From contig WBMW01003830.1 in NCBI GenBank assembly GCA_013396635.1, positions 1,710,980 to 1,774,979 on the forward strand: a stretch of 64,000 nucleotides of DNA, written 5' to 3'. The notes beneath the pieces were generated by a model. That model was not told where the DNA came from, did not search any database, and saw nothing but the letters and a program-made list of their open reading frames with translations. The position numbers were made by a program, and so were the translations under genes. The stretch is from Penelope pileata (lineage: Eukaryota > Chordata > Aves > Galliformes > Cracidae). Position 1 is the first letter of the stretch. Each line of letters starts with the position of its first letter. This document shows positions 36,463 to 50,366 of the stretch, one piece after another.

Positions 36463-39400
36463 CTGGGAGAGGACAAGACTGCAGCAATTCACCCTCAGGG
36501 AACAGAGACACTCAAGAACACTTTCAGCATTTGAATGCATGGATGGTTCACAATCTGTGATAAGAGGGAGAAAAAAGTACTAGTACAAAACATCCCATAA
36601 GAGCAAGAAGAGATTCAGCAGATGGAATTAATCACACCCAGCACTGGCCTTTTACAACTGGCCATTTAGGCAGCCTTTCTCATCAATGGAGGATAGCAGA
36701 TGCCTCTGGAAGGTCTGAAAGGCCTTTTTTCCCACTGGAGGAATCATGGTCTCGAGGGGCCAGCTCCTCCAGAAGCCTTCCAGAGCAGCTCAGCCCAGGC
36801 ACTGGAGCTGAGACAGCCAAAGAGAGGTGGCAGGGCTGTGACCCTAGTGAGAGGACTCATACTCAGCACTCCCAGAGCCAGGAAATACAAATGAAAGATG
36901 CACGAGTGGAGAGGGGATGTAAAGGCAGTGGTGGTACTGGAAAAGTCTGACAAAAAGCATGGAAAGAGAAGACAAAACAGAAGCCAGAAAACTGTTGCTA
37001 AACTTTGTGGGTCTGATCCTGTTTCTGTTGGCTACATGCAAATTCTCTCTGGCAGGAAATATGAACAGAATAAGACTGTACAGGATCAGAAAAAGGTTGC
37101 TTAAACAAATTAATTAGGTGCTGTCCTCTAGTTTCCTTCGCTTCAACCTCCTCAGCAAGACGTAGGAAGACATGGGCCTGCCCACGTGCCCTGTGAGCTC
37201 TGCGAACACAGGACAAGCACAGCACTGCTGGCTGTGTCTGGTGAGAGCTTTTGCTTCCATGCACGAGTGTTGTTCCTGACCACTGCAGTGCAATGGGGGT
37301 TTGGAAATAAGCTAATAAAAAGGAATAGAGAAGGTGGACACTGAAACTGTTGGCAAATCTGAACAAGATGGGGTGTTACCTCTGGTGAGCAACAAGTTCA
37401 CACAAACAAAGGGTGTTATATCTCACTTCAAAATCAGGCAAGAAACAGCATTTCACTGAGAGAGATGAACAGAAGAGATACATACCTTGCTATCCTTGCA
37501 TAGAAACCCTGCTGGAGCAGACGGCCTCCTTTCCCCACCAGCCACACTGCTGTCACGGCACCACAGCGTGATCTCCCTGCCCCAATATAATCAGGTGCCT
37601 GAGGGGCCTTCCAGCAGAGTCCACTGCTGACAGCAGTGGAGTGACAGCAAACCCTGCTTTCACCTCAAAAGACTGTTGCCTTTAGGTCTGCTTTCTTTCA
37701 CTGCTCGTTTGACAGCACTGCAGAGCACAGGCACTTGGTTCGCTGAGCATGAGGACTGGAAGGCAAAGGAGAGGGTGGCCGTGGCCAGGCCTTACTTCAA
37801 CTCTCTGTCTGGATGCCATGAGGCGGCTGGCTGGTTATGGTTCAGCTCTTCTTTCATCCTAATGAAGAACTGGCCTTAACTGCACCTCATTCTTCTCGAG
37901 AAGAAACCCAACAAAGGGCCAGGGCTGCTTAATCTGCCCCTGCACAGTTCAAGACAACACCAGCTGACTTCTCTCCTGCTTGTGCCAAGCTACAGAGAGC
38001 TTGGAGGTCAGGTAAATGCTCACACGACAGCCTGGAGCCAGCAGTCTGACCAGCAAGGCTTGGAAAGAGGTTGGAAAATCAGTAGCCATGAGACATGGCC
38101 ATTGACAATCTGGCTTCTGAGAAATGCTGCTAGTCTAATGACAAGAATCCCCGCCCAACTAGAGCTAGACATCTGCTTGATGGAAATGCCATAAGGGAAA
38201 TCACATGCGTAGATTTTGCCACTGCAGAGACATGCTACTGATGTCTGGACTTCCACACACTCTTGGGCCCTAAGCTTACACATTGTGGCAAGACACCTAG
38301 GAGAATGCTTCCCTAGAAAACCTGGCACATCTGTCATGTTGCTAATCATTTTATCCAAAGCTTGATCTGTTTGCCTTGAAATCAGAAATGCCTTTCATTT
38401 GTGAAGTTAATTCACAGTCTTAACAACACCACAAGGCAGGTTTTTGTGGTCAAATATATTGCCACATGAATAACTTCACAATATTACTTGAAGCACAAAA
38501 AAAAAGAATAAATTAACAGAAGAAGCCTTCATTACACACTAGAGAATTAAAATGCCATTTTATTACGCATACCTTAGAGTTAAAGTTTTAATTTTCTTTT
38601 AAAAGGCAGCAATATGTCATTTTCATCCTCCATGTTCAAAAAATACTTAGAAAGGATGATTTGTTCTTTGTTGTAATCTGCAGGACAAACAAAACTGTAG
38701 TCAAGTGTCATTGACCAAATCCCTACAATTTCACAGAGATAACTGAATTGTTGCTATAATTCTTATTCATTATTGCTCTAATAAGGGACTTTCCTCAAAG
38801 GATTCTGATGTACTTTAAATAAAAATAAGTGAGTCTTCCCCAGTCCCTTGTGAGCTGTTATGTAGTACTTTTTTTTACAAAGGGTTTATAAGGGTGGACA
38901 CTGAGACATAGAGGGGCTACTGGCCTCATTTTCAAAGTTTCTGGCTTTGAAATAGTTCCTAGTTAGTGTTTTGGCTCAGGTCAAAGCTCTAACTCTAAGT
39001 CAGAGGCAGTTTCAGGAATAATTCCCAGCCCCCTGCTTGTGGCATGCCTCCCTGTCCAGATGTATGGCTGCATACATTCATACAGTACAAGTACAGTAAG
39101 CGCTACCATGGGTTTCACTTGCTCTGCTGAGCGAGCACTGGGGAGCCTTTAAAACTGGAAAGGCATTCAGAGGCATCTTTTTCTTTTACAAGCTGCGGAC
39201 ATTTGCCTCTTAGCAAAGAAGGTCACCAACCAGGCATAGAGTTCTTGGTGGATATCACTGCAGTGCAGTTTCCAAATGGCTACTCAATCCAGCAGCTCTC
39301 CCCACTGCCTTATATTGCAGACCAGCAGAGCTATATTTGGAGACAGATAGAGGGGTTATGTTCCCAGGAGCCTGTCATGCAGTAAGTTCAGAGTGTGTTG

Positions 39401-42400
39401 CCATGATGGACATGCACACGTGTGCCCTAGCAGAGTAGAGGTCAGCCATCATTCATGAATGTGTGGAGACCACTTACAGTCCAGTTACAGCATACGCTAG
39501 AAACACCCGTTCCCTGCCCACTCTGCTTTCTCCCCTGTAAGCTGCTACATTTTTAATGCCTCCATTAGCTCTTGGAACAATAGGCAGCTCCCAGCCTTTC
39601 CCTGCAATGAGCTTCAATGTGGAAACATCACGCCACCCAGCTTTCAATCACAAGACTAAAGGTTTTGAGACAATATTTCAATACCAGAAGAAAAAATCTA
39701 CCCAGTCAACCCTACACCCTTAATATATGTATTATTTATAGAAAACAATAAATGCACTTATCACTTGCAGTATCATTCATCGTTGGAAATTGCACATGCT
39801 GAAATCGCAGGCAAGTGTTTGGGTTTTTATTTTTCAGTACATTCACATCTAAGGCAAGGTTGCTGGTCCTAATGCTTCTATTGAGAGTCATGACTCAATG
39901 TTTAATGCAAACGCATTAGCTTATCCCCAAAACACACCAATTTTTACATTTCTTTTAGCACAAGAAATGATTCTTTCATTTAATGAGGACAGTGAGCTTG
40001 AATGGTTTCTACACAAGGCAGTCAGACCTGACTCCCCAAAAAACCACATAAGCTGTTAACATTCACAGCTACAGAAGAAAAGTCTGAAGCTGGCTGTATT
40101 ATAACGGTTCAAATAGAAATAAAATCAAGTAGCTGCTTTTCCTAAAATGCTGTGTTTTAAATAGACTGCCAGCCCCAAACATCCTGAACCAGCAAAGAAA
40201 AATGTGCTGTTATGAGATAAAATGATGTTTCTCTAAGCACTGTATGATTTAGTCGGGGAGCAGAAAGTCACCCAAGGCTCTTAATTGAAACATCACTGAC
40301 AATTAGGCTTTTGTTATGAAAAGTTGGCTCGGTTTTAGTGTAAGTGCCCAGCAATGGAGAGACACAAGCCTGCTCCCTCTCAGGTGGTTCAGCTCTGCAG
40401 AGCTACCAGGAATTGGAAGAGGTAAAATCATACTTCTGTCACTGAAGGAAGCCACGCACACAGTTTGAACACCAATTTAAATCAATTTAGAAAACAATTT
40501 TGTTAAATCAGATCCATCCCTTGGTATAGTTACTTTGATTTTAGCTTGATAGTACAATTTTGGCTGAGGGACTGAGTGAAGCAAGAGTAAAGCAGGTCAC
40601 TCCGAAGCTGCAATTATACATGCTGTGCCGATTGCTGCCAAGCCAGTCAGGAGGTTAGTGCCCAGCACTTTTCTGGCTTAATCTCATTGCCCCATCTTCC
40701 CACTCTGGATCTTACCGGCTCCTTTGGATTCTCCAGCCTGACTCTGTTGAAACAACACAGAATGACAGTCGTCCTAGTAAGAGTTCAGGCTAACCTGCAT
40801 CTTTCTGATGGAACTGGGTTAGGGAGAAACCACAAATAATTATGTTGGCAGACCCGAGAGGACAGTAAGCCCCTTAGTAAGTAAGTAGTTGTATGTGCTA
40901 ACTCATTGCTACCTCAGTCTGAGCCCTGAGATACGCTGCCTAAAACTTTGCATAGTATTTGACTTGATTCAGTTATCCACCACAAACCTTTGCATACCCT
41001 GCTGCCCCTGCAATCAGATGTCCTGCTCTGGCAGAAGAGGTTACAAGTTTGTCACCACCACCAAACATCAGCTGAACAATGCTGACTAGCCATGGGCTGC
41101 CTGATTGCTGTGGCTTTCAGCAAATATGATGTAAAATGTGTTAGCTCAAATTCCAGTGTACGTTTCAGTTACATCTGGCAGGATGGCAACATAAGGGAAA
41201 ATGCTCTGGGAGAACGTGCCTCTTGAGATGAGTTAGGAACGATACATGAGGAAAGGCTGCGTATATCAGGCTCCTGGAGCAAGGGCTGCGAGTAAGGCAC
41301 TTCCCATTCCCATTGCCTGGGCCATGGGGCTGCTGCTGCAATCGAGTCACTCATTGCTCTCTTGAACTTAGACCTTGCAGAGAGTGCCAAAGCACGCAAT
41401 CAGACCTCACCCTTTAATCTTAATGTTCACACTCCAAAGCCCTATTTTCAAAAACAATGTGAGCACTTAGGAGAGTTAGTCTCAATGAAAATGAATCTCT
41501 GAAAGTGGCACTAAGTCTCTTTGGCACTTTCAGAGCTGTACCTTGACCTGTGCTTGTACACTATGGCCAGGAAAACCCTTTTATCCAGTCACTGACAGAG
41601 AACAGCTCGAGATCCTAGAAAACCTGCAGTTCTAAGCAAGACTAAGTTAACAGAGACCAGATCTCTTGTTAGTGATAGACAATCTCTGAGCAGAAGCCTG
41701 TGCAAGTGACTAAAGAGGTTCCTTGCTACCAATGTTCCCCTGATTTCTACAGCTCAGAAGGGAGAAAGTGCTGGCAAGGACTCCACATCCATCCTTCAGC
41801 GCAGGAGAGTCTACTCCTGTTTAGCATCCTTCTGCATGACGAACCTCAAATTATATACAACCCAATTTATTTCAGTCTCTGCAAATCATGATGAATCCAG
41901 GAGCTGAAACACACCAGAAGATGGAAAAAAAGACTCTCTTCTAAGATTTCCCTGTCAGGAATTTCAGAGGGAAATGTGAGATACATCTGTTCTATTGTGG
42001 TAGGAGAAGACTGAGATGTTCAGTCTTCAGATCTACACTAAGAAGGGTATACCCTTTTCCTGGGGAAAAAAAGAGAAAGATAGTGTTGTTGAAGACTAAC
42101 AGATCAGACATTTCTGCTGTAATACTGTGGAGTTCAAGAGAGATTGTGTGTGTGCTCAGAGGAATGAGTGAGTCTTTGTAAATGCTGATACACTGTAAAT
42201 AAATAAATGAAGTATTAATCATCACTGCCATCAAACTCTGGGAGAAATCTATCTTTATATTATTTGAATGAGACTTTGTGATCAGCTTAATCCTGCCATT
42301 TTTAGAAATTATTAGACTTTTATAGCAGGTCTGAAACTCTATGCCAACGAGACTGTGATTTTAATGCATATTAATGGAACAAATGGGGGAGGGGAGAGGA

Positions 42401-45400
42401 AGTTGATACGATTCCCTTATAGAGCAGAATGCTAAATAAGAAGGTTCCAGCTGTGCAACAGGAAAGTTGAAATGGTTTGTTTGGATCATTAATATTGCAA
42501 TGAAAACTAATTAAACCTAGAGCTACAAGGAGGAGCTCATTAGAGATTTGAATAGAGGCAGCACTCAGCAGCCTCCTGTTTTAGCAGTTTCTTTTATCAC
42601 ACCAAGTGGGATAGCAAGAGCTCACTGAACAGACAGGGAATAGTCTGAAGTGCTGAGAGGATACAGATGCCCAGTCCAGGGGATGCAACTGCAAGAGGTG
42701 TCTGACTGCTGCAGGCCTTCTTCGGAAAATCCTGTGTAAGTTTTGTAGCTCTGTAGGCTGTGGCAAGCCCTTCTGCTATGTCTCTGCTCAGTCTAAAATC
42801 AGCACGCTTGCTGCTTTTCTCCTTTAACTCTGGCCTTGCACTTTGTCCTCCTATCTGACACAACACATGAAACTCATGGCTTTACCTAAAATGACCTTAG
42901 CCAAAGAGCACCCAAAGCTGCTTTACAAAATATATCTACTTACATATTATTTTGATTATTGATCCTTTTGTGCTCCCCTTGCCACAAGAATTTACAGTCT
43001 ATAGTTTCAGTGTGACCCTCAATTTCACATTTCCTTTCTTTTTATACAATACCATACAATGCTGCTTCTGCTATAGCCAGAGAGGGTGTCCCTGGCTCTG
43101 CTGTGTGAGCATCCACATCCCCCCACAGCTATGTAACTCTTCTTACCTCAGATACTGCCTTTCCTTCCCTCATAGCCTCCCTACATCCCACCCCCACATA
43201 AAGTACTCTCAGCTCCATGCAGAAGCCTGTTGATATGAGACTGTATCAACCTCATCCTTAAACATTTGTCTCAAGAATACATGCTGATCAGATTGAGCCT
43301 CACTAAATCTGCCTTACTGCCTCAAGTAACTACTTCAGCCCCAACTAAGCTGTTGCGTATCCATCATAAGTACTGGAAACAGTGACTGTTTCACCTCAGT
43401 AAAGGCTGCAAGGAGGAATGGATGACCTCTTAATGCCATTCATAAAGGACTTCGGATGGGAAGGTTCTTACAGTGGAAATACACCATACTATTTTAATAA
43501 CATTGCCTAAATGTTTTTGATGACCCGGGGTGTTTTACAATACTTAAGTAATAGAGAAAACTAAATAAGATACTAAACCAGTGATACTAAACTGTACGTA
43601 TGTAACTCAGATTAGAATTTTATGTGGTAAGTTGGATAACCAAATGCCAAAAAAACAGGAAATGAACCTTTGCCTCCACTAATGTCACTGTCAGGTCATT
43701 TGAACATAGGGATCCTGGAAAACGCTTTGATATTCAAGTGATAATTTTTCCACACACTGAGGTGCTGACTCAGGGATTTATTAACTTTCTCCACCTTTGA
43801 ACATCTGGGAAATAACCTTTAATCAAAACCTGCTGCATTCACTGCTAGGAGACAGAACAACCAAAGGGCTTGGTGGGAAAAACAAAACAGAACAAAACAA
43901 AGCAACAACAGGAAGAACAACAACAAATGCTTAGAAAAGTATAAAATGAAGAGACCAAGAGATGAAAATGGACCCAAGCAAGTCTTCAAGAGAGGAGCTC
44001 CAGCCCAACCTGCATTTCCAGGCAAGTGTTTGCAAGGCCTGGACTTCCCTAGCTAACCAGGGAGTAGAAAAAAGAATAAAAGCCCAGACGAGGGAAGAAC
44101 AAACTTTAGATTGCCCTTGAACGCAGTAGTCATGACCTGAATTTAGATGCATGGATGTACACTGAACAAGATTTGTTCTGTTTCCTCAAAGACCTGAGGA
44201 AGTGCTATCTGTACTGTTTCCACTTCTCTGGATGAGAAATGAGTTTGTAATTATGGCACTTTTGCCTTTTAGTGGTTTGCAGTCCTGAGATCCCACATTC
44301 TACTTTCTATTTTCTCCTCTCTGATGCTGCCCCTCCACCAAAGTTCTCAACAGCATAGTTTTGGAATGACTAATACCCAAGCTTGAGTGACTGCAGTAAC
44401 CTCACATTCCCTTTTCTGGTGCAGCTTACATAGTACAAATTCACATAGTTCAAAGTCAGCCCTCAAATTCTTCTCATAGTGGTTCTGCTCCTTCTACCCC
44501 AGACATAAACACCTTAAAGTGACCCCATATTGCCTCCGAACTGCTGCATCGGATACATTCTTGAATGAAAAGGATAGTGACAAATAAGTGGGAAGGAAAA
44601 CAAGAAACACGTTATGGCCACAGACTTGATTTCCACAGAACAAAGAAGACGGGAGTACACATTACTCAATGGAAGTTGTGACCAAAGGTCACCTCATATT
44701 TTTGTGTATCACATAACAGCTTTTAAGGACTTCTTCAAATAAATCTGTGTCACAAGGTGCTGAATATTAAGGGGAAGAGGAACAGTGGGAGGCTTTCTGT
44801 AAGCTAGCTACGGGTGGACAAGGCAGAGGAATGGTATCTGCCTGAATTTAGGGTGCTTCAAGGATTTAGTGGGAAAGACAGCCTTGTTCAGATCCCTCCC
44901 ATAAGATTAATTTGTGTTGTGATGCAGGAAGAAGTTAGTTATGTAGTCAAAGTTGAATGCTTTGGCTGTCACTCAATCATGCATAGCGATGATTTTACTA
45001 GCAAAGCGACTGTGCACTGAGATGCTGTTTCTGCCTATTGCTCATCATTAACACAGTCTCCGTGGGAAAGATCTCAGGCCTGGTGAGTCAGAAAGACAAC
45101 ACTGGTTAGATTCTCTAACCTCATTTAAGCATTTAAACCGTAATGTAGGTGCATAAATTCCTGCTGAAGGAGCTAAAACAGATCTTCACTTACCTAACTC
45201 TCTATGCAAGTGCTTCAGGAAGTCAGAGAGGTAACTAGGAACATACATATGTTTCATTTCAGGCATTCAGATGTGGATTTCGGTGCCCTTCTTCATTGTT
45301 TGTCCATTCACATCTCTCCACTCACTCTGCTTGGCATGCCAGAGCGAGGCAGGTGAAGCCCCACCATGCAAAGAGACAGATTTTTGGGAAGCTTCTGCCA

Positions 45401-48400
45401 GGACCTGAAAACTTCCAGCTTTCCGCAGCACCATGCCAAGGAGGAAAGTGACTGTCTTCACAGGTGGACAATGTATTTGAAGGGAATCTGCATGGAAATG
45501 AATGATGAATGATTGTTTTATTTCAACTTGGTGCTTATGAAGATTGCCTAATGACTTCTAGTGCTTTTCAGTGTTTGTTAAATGTAAAAGGAGAAAAATC
45601 ACATAATTCTAATCCCAAAGCAGGGCAGTTGGCTTGTTTATGCCTATTATATTCCATTAAAGATGCAATATCTGCTTTGTCTCAAGAGAAGTCCCAGCTT
45701 ATTTATGCCAAGTGTTAGGGCAAATATTAGTTAGCACCAAAATGGGATGCAGTTAAGTATAATGTCATGTCACCAGCATTGCTCAAATTATAAACAAAAT
45801 AAGTGGCAATTACTTTGAAGCAGAACTGGGTTGTTTGTTCAAGTGGCTCTGCTTTATGTCCATTCACAATCTGCCTCCAACAGGATTTCAAGAGTAAAAT
45901 ACAACATGTGTATGTTTGAGGAACAATCTAAGCATGCTGGTTGGTCTGCAGGAGCCAGTTTGCTATTCACCGGTCATCATTGCCCTTTACTAGTGGTCTG
46001 ACATTAAATGACTCCCTTATCATTTGGTACGTAGCAAAAGATGGTCAGGATTTTTAAAGTATTTATTGTTAAAAAAATAATAACCCAAGCTGAACATTGC
46101 TACTCAAAAACTTACTATGTTTTCTTGTGGAAGTTCTGTATCACACATTTTGTGCATCCTTCTATGATGGCTGAATTCACTAGTCAATAAAGCATCCCAG
46201 GATGCATCAAATTTTTGCTGTGCCAGTGCAATGCATCATTCTGTCCTCTGGTTACAGCACATCATGAGAATGCAACTCAGCTAGCGCACTGGCCAAGAGA
46301 GGATAACAGCGATATGAAGTACCTGAATTACAACTTGTGTTGGGCATACCATCTACATTCTCAGAAGAACAACTGGCGTTTTCAGGAGTTCATTTCAGAT
46401 AGAAGCTCAGCCTTTCCATGTTTTATTGAAATATTTATTCTGTTGGAAACCCTGTTTGACACCTAGGGACAGAAGAGACAGCAAACATTTCATTCAGACC
46501 AACACCACATTCCTTAGCGGATCATTTGGAAGAACCAAACTGCAGGCATTTGGCCATAAAGAAACTGACTTTTCCTGCCCTGGTCAAAAGCAGCAATGGA
46601 TCCTTAGGCTTTTTCATATGTTGCCTAGCCACTGAAGTTGCAAAGCTACTCTGGGAGAGCTTCATGTACTTATATTGCTATGTACCTGTAGCAGCAGGTA
46701 GTAGCTATAAGCAGTGTGTTATGATACTCTTATTATTTCCTGAAAATTTGTTTTACTAAATGCATTTGTCAATTTTATATTTAAATATACCCCTAAATTT
46801 CCTAGATCCATGGTTTTAGTCTGCCAAGTAGCAATGTCAGCCATGACCGCTTAAACATATTCTTACCTTAATGCAGTTCTGGATTTCAGAAGTAGGCAAA
46901 CTACAGACAGCTTTTTCCTATGACGTTTGAGATACGTAAGGACAGTTGTGCTTTCTGAGAGGTACCTATGCACTAAGGGAGACTTCAGTCAGCACAATTT
47001 TTATAAGAAATCAACACTATCTCAACAAAGGACATATTTGCTCCCCAAAACCTGTCTTCAGAGCCAGATGCCATGCCTTTGACACCATTATTCTTGAAAT
47101 ACCAATAAACTACTTCATCAGCACACAGCAAAACGCTACTTCCCCCATTCACCAGCCAGCACAGTGAGTGACCTTTTTGCTACCCACAGAGGCCAGCAAA
47201 TGCAGATTCTTTAGGACCAGTGTGGAGAGAAGCCAGGGAGGAAATCCTCATTCCCTGCCCTTCCTTGCCAAAACAATGAGGCTCTTCATTCAAATGCCTC
47301 CCTGGACAACAGCTGTTGCAGCGAGAGAAATGGTCTCTCTAGCTGCATTAGCAAAAATGCTTAAATTAAGTTTGGGTTTATCACAACTGAACAACTGAAC
47401 CTACATTTGCATTTTGTCCTGATTTAAAATATTGTTCCAAAAGGGAAATTTTCTTTAGTTGCATGATTCACTGTGAAAGCAGTTAAATCAGCATAAAAGC
47501 ACTTGACATGCATAAAACATCTCTTTTTTGCTCCAGAGGTGTAAGCTACATGTTTGTAAGCACTTGTGTACTGTATTGATTGCATGAGTGCAGATTTTCC
47601 AGGGCAAAAGGGGCCTATGAGGGCCATAGTTAGCCCAGTACCCTCCATTTCTTGCTCCCCCACCGTGTCACTGACAATTCTCATGTGCCTATCTTTTCCT
47701 TGGCTTCTTGATCTGCTGGTCATCGGCACACCAGGGCCTGACACATGATCTAACACAGCTCTTGTTGCATTTGATGAGACTGTGACCATGAGCTGTACAA
47801 ATCCCCTCCTGCTTCCCAGCTCACTCTTCACCTCCAGCACTGCATCCCATCCTGTGCAGGACTCAGAGGACCTATTTTCCTTTCCAGACAGCAGCATCAT
47901 TAAAACAGGAAAGGGCATACATGAAAACAATAGCAAAGTACCAAATGACCTCCAATATAGTTACTGAAAGCAAAAGCAAACCTGTCAGCTCTGCCACCTT
48001 CTCCTCCAGTCTACCTCCCTTGATTCTTCTCCTCAAAGCCTAATAGATCCGTTAAAAATAAGCGTTATTATGGGTGGACAATTTTATTTGGTCATTCCCT
48101 TATAGTTCACCCTAAAGAAAAAGGATGATCAGTACATTTAAAAACTATTGATATCCAAAATACCTCAAGAAACTGTACAATTAGAAGTCAAATGCATCAA
48201 GACAAGGTAAAGCTCTAAAGACCAAGAACTCTGACTGCACTGGGTGTCTTATCTGTCTTGTTTCACACCCTATTTTAAGTAGGGTAAGTACTGATATATA
48301 TAAACATAATTGTTTAGAAAAAGAACAGTAGAAGCACTCTGTTTTGGCTATGGTATCATTATTTTCACATCATTTGATTTCCTTGTTTCTTTCCTGAGCA

Positions 48401-50347
48401 TCTTTAGCCTTACCATGAACACAGCTATTTATGTTTATATTCTTATAAACACTGGCTAAGGATTGTGCTCTGCTTTCCAAGCTAGCAGTAAAATGAGCAG
48501 GCTGATTTTCAAAAGTACACAGCACCTCTTGGAGAGCAGAAAATGCTGCTGCCCTGTACCTGGACTGCAGTAGTCGTTTAAGATGAGAAGGATGCAGGTG
48601 AGCATGGCTGGGAGCTGCCTCACAGTCCTGGACTTCTGCAAAGTGCAGAACTCTGAAGACAATTTGCAAAAACAAACTCAAGTTTTCCTCTGCATTAGAA
48701 ACACATGCTGTTTGAAGTGGGCTAAGCTAAACCTTCTGCCTTTATAGTTTCTTCCAAAGTTATGATGGTTTACTTTCCTATACAGTATAACTCCAGCTCC
48801 AGATTTCCAGAGTCTCTGCTGTTCAGCCTTTTTTTGGGTGACCACACGGCCCTTGCAACCATTTAGCCCATTTTACTCACAGTGGCTTAATTTCAACAAA
48901 GTCTAACATGCCTGTCTTTCTCTGCTTATACAGAGTACGGGTGGACAGGAGATGCAGGAATATTAGATGCAGTTGGGCATACTTTATCCTTTCTTTCTCT
49001 CATACTTTACCCTAGCTCTCTCTAGCTCTGAATTTTTACAGCCAGTGCACTTTGCTCCCCCACCACATGCCACCTGCAAAGAGTAAACACTGAGACATTT
49101 TCAGAGGCTGCTTAGGAGCTTTCCAAGTTATCATCACACACTTCAAAGGTATTTTAAGACACAGCTGGGTGCATCAGAATGTGCAACAACGACAAAGATG
49201 GGCTGCCTGGGATGTTTTGTTTGTGTCGTATGAAAACCTACACAGGAAGAATTCCAGCAATGCTGCCACAGTAAAGGAACTTTATCAGCACAGAGCCCTC
49301 CAGCAACTGAAACACACTTGATAACATGAAGAGCAGACAATATCATCCAGTGAGTACCGGAGCCTTTGTTTAAGGTCACCCAAGCCTAAACTCTTTGTTA
49401 AGAGAGCCAGGGTCGCCTCCAAGGACATCTTCAGCATGTAGGGGCAGCACAGCTTTGTGGCATTGTTGTTTCTCCCACAGCCTCCCAGTTCCTGTAGCAC
49501 CATTCCAGAAAGCTAGAGCATCCCCACTGTGACTTACAGCGCTTCAGAGAACACTCAGTACATCAAGGAATCTCTTCCTCCAGTAGCTCGCTCAGAGAAA
49601 CTTCAGCAATAACACACATGCAACATAGAGGTTTTTCAATGGGATGCTGAGTGTATGGAAATCCACATGTTCTGAGAAGAGGGACCCTTTTCTCCTTGAA
49701 CAGATTCTCAACTCCAGCTTGGAGGTGAACTGTACAGAGGTAGCTGAAGACAGTGGTAAAAAAGCAAGCAGAGATTGCTCCCAGCCTCCCCAACCCAACC
49801 TCGCTTTCTGATGCAGTTGGATCAAGTAGTGAAGGACATCTGTCTGTGACAGCAGGGGATGGGGATCTGTGGTGCAGAAGGACCCTCACAGTGCTGCGCT
49901 GCTGTGTGCTCAGCCACAGGAGCTGCCTCAGCTTGTTGCTCCTCAGCTACCTAAGCGCCTGCCTATGCATATAAGCAGATTTGCTGGGGTTGTACAAGTT
50001 TGTTTTGTGTTTGGCACAGGAGCTGGATAATAAATAAGGCCTGTTACTTGCACTGCATGATGGCAGTAAAGAGATAAGCTGAACAAATGCCTTCTTCACT
50101 CTGCCCCATTCATTATCTGTTTCAGATGGGGAGAAGATCTGTTCTTAAGTCAGGTGGGAACAGGACAGGAAAAAGGGGACAGGAAAGACTGCAGTGTTAC
50201 TGAAGACCATTATGGAAATATGCAGCAGATTGAATTATCGTTTCTTATTTCTGACATTTCCCATAGTAGCACAAAATATCATTTCTAAAAAGCTTGTATT
50301 AGAGCAATAGAGTTCTTCTAAATCAATTTTAGATAGTGCTTTTTTTT

Positions 50348-50366
50348 ATTATTATTATTATTATTA
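50348..50366. repeat. (ATT)n microsatellite
   Basis: Six ATT units follow a short T-run. Confidence 0.85.

Noticed and set aside
36661..36960. GC-richer stretch with a 64-codon frame, considered as an exon or retrogene
   Set aside because: No protein family seen and no consistent frame or splice sites.
47424..47936. 170-codon minus-strand frame
   Set aside because: No recognisable domain; frames on the opposite strand are also open; composition is not coding-like.
48230..48290. Hydrophobic run (LTALGVLSVLF) before a GTAAGT donor, considered as the missing signal-peptide exon
   Set aside because: The frame has a stop before the donor and no suitable ATG upstream.
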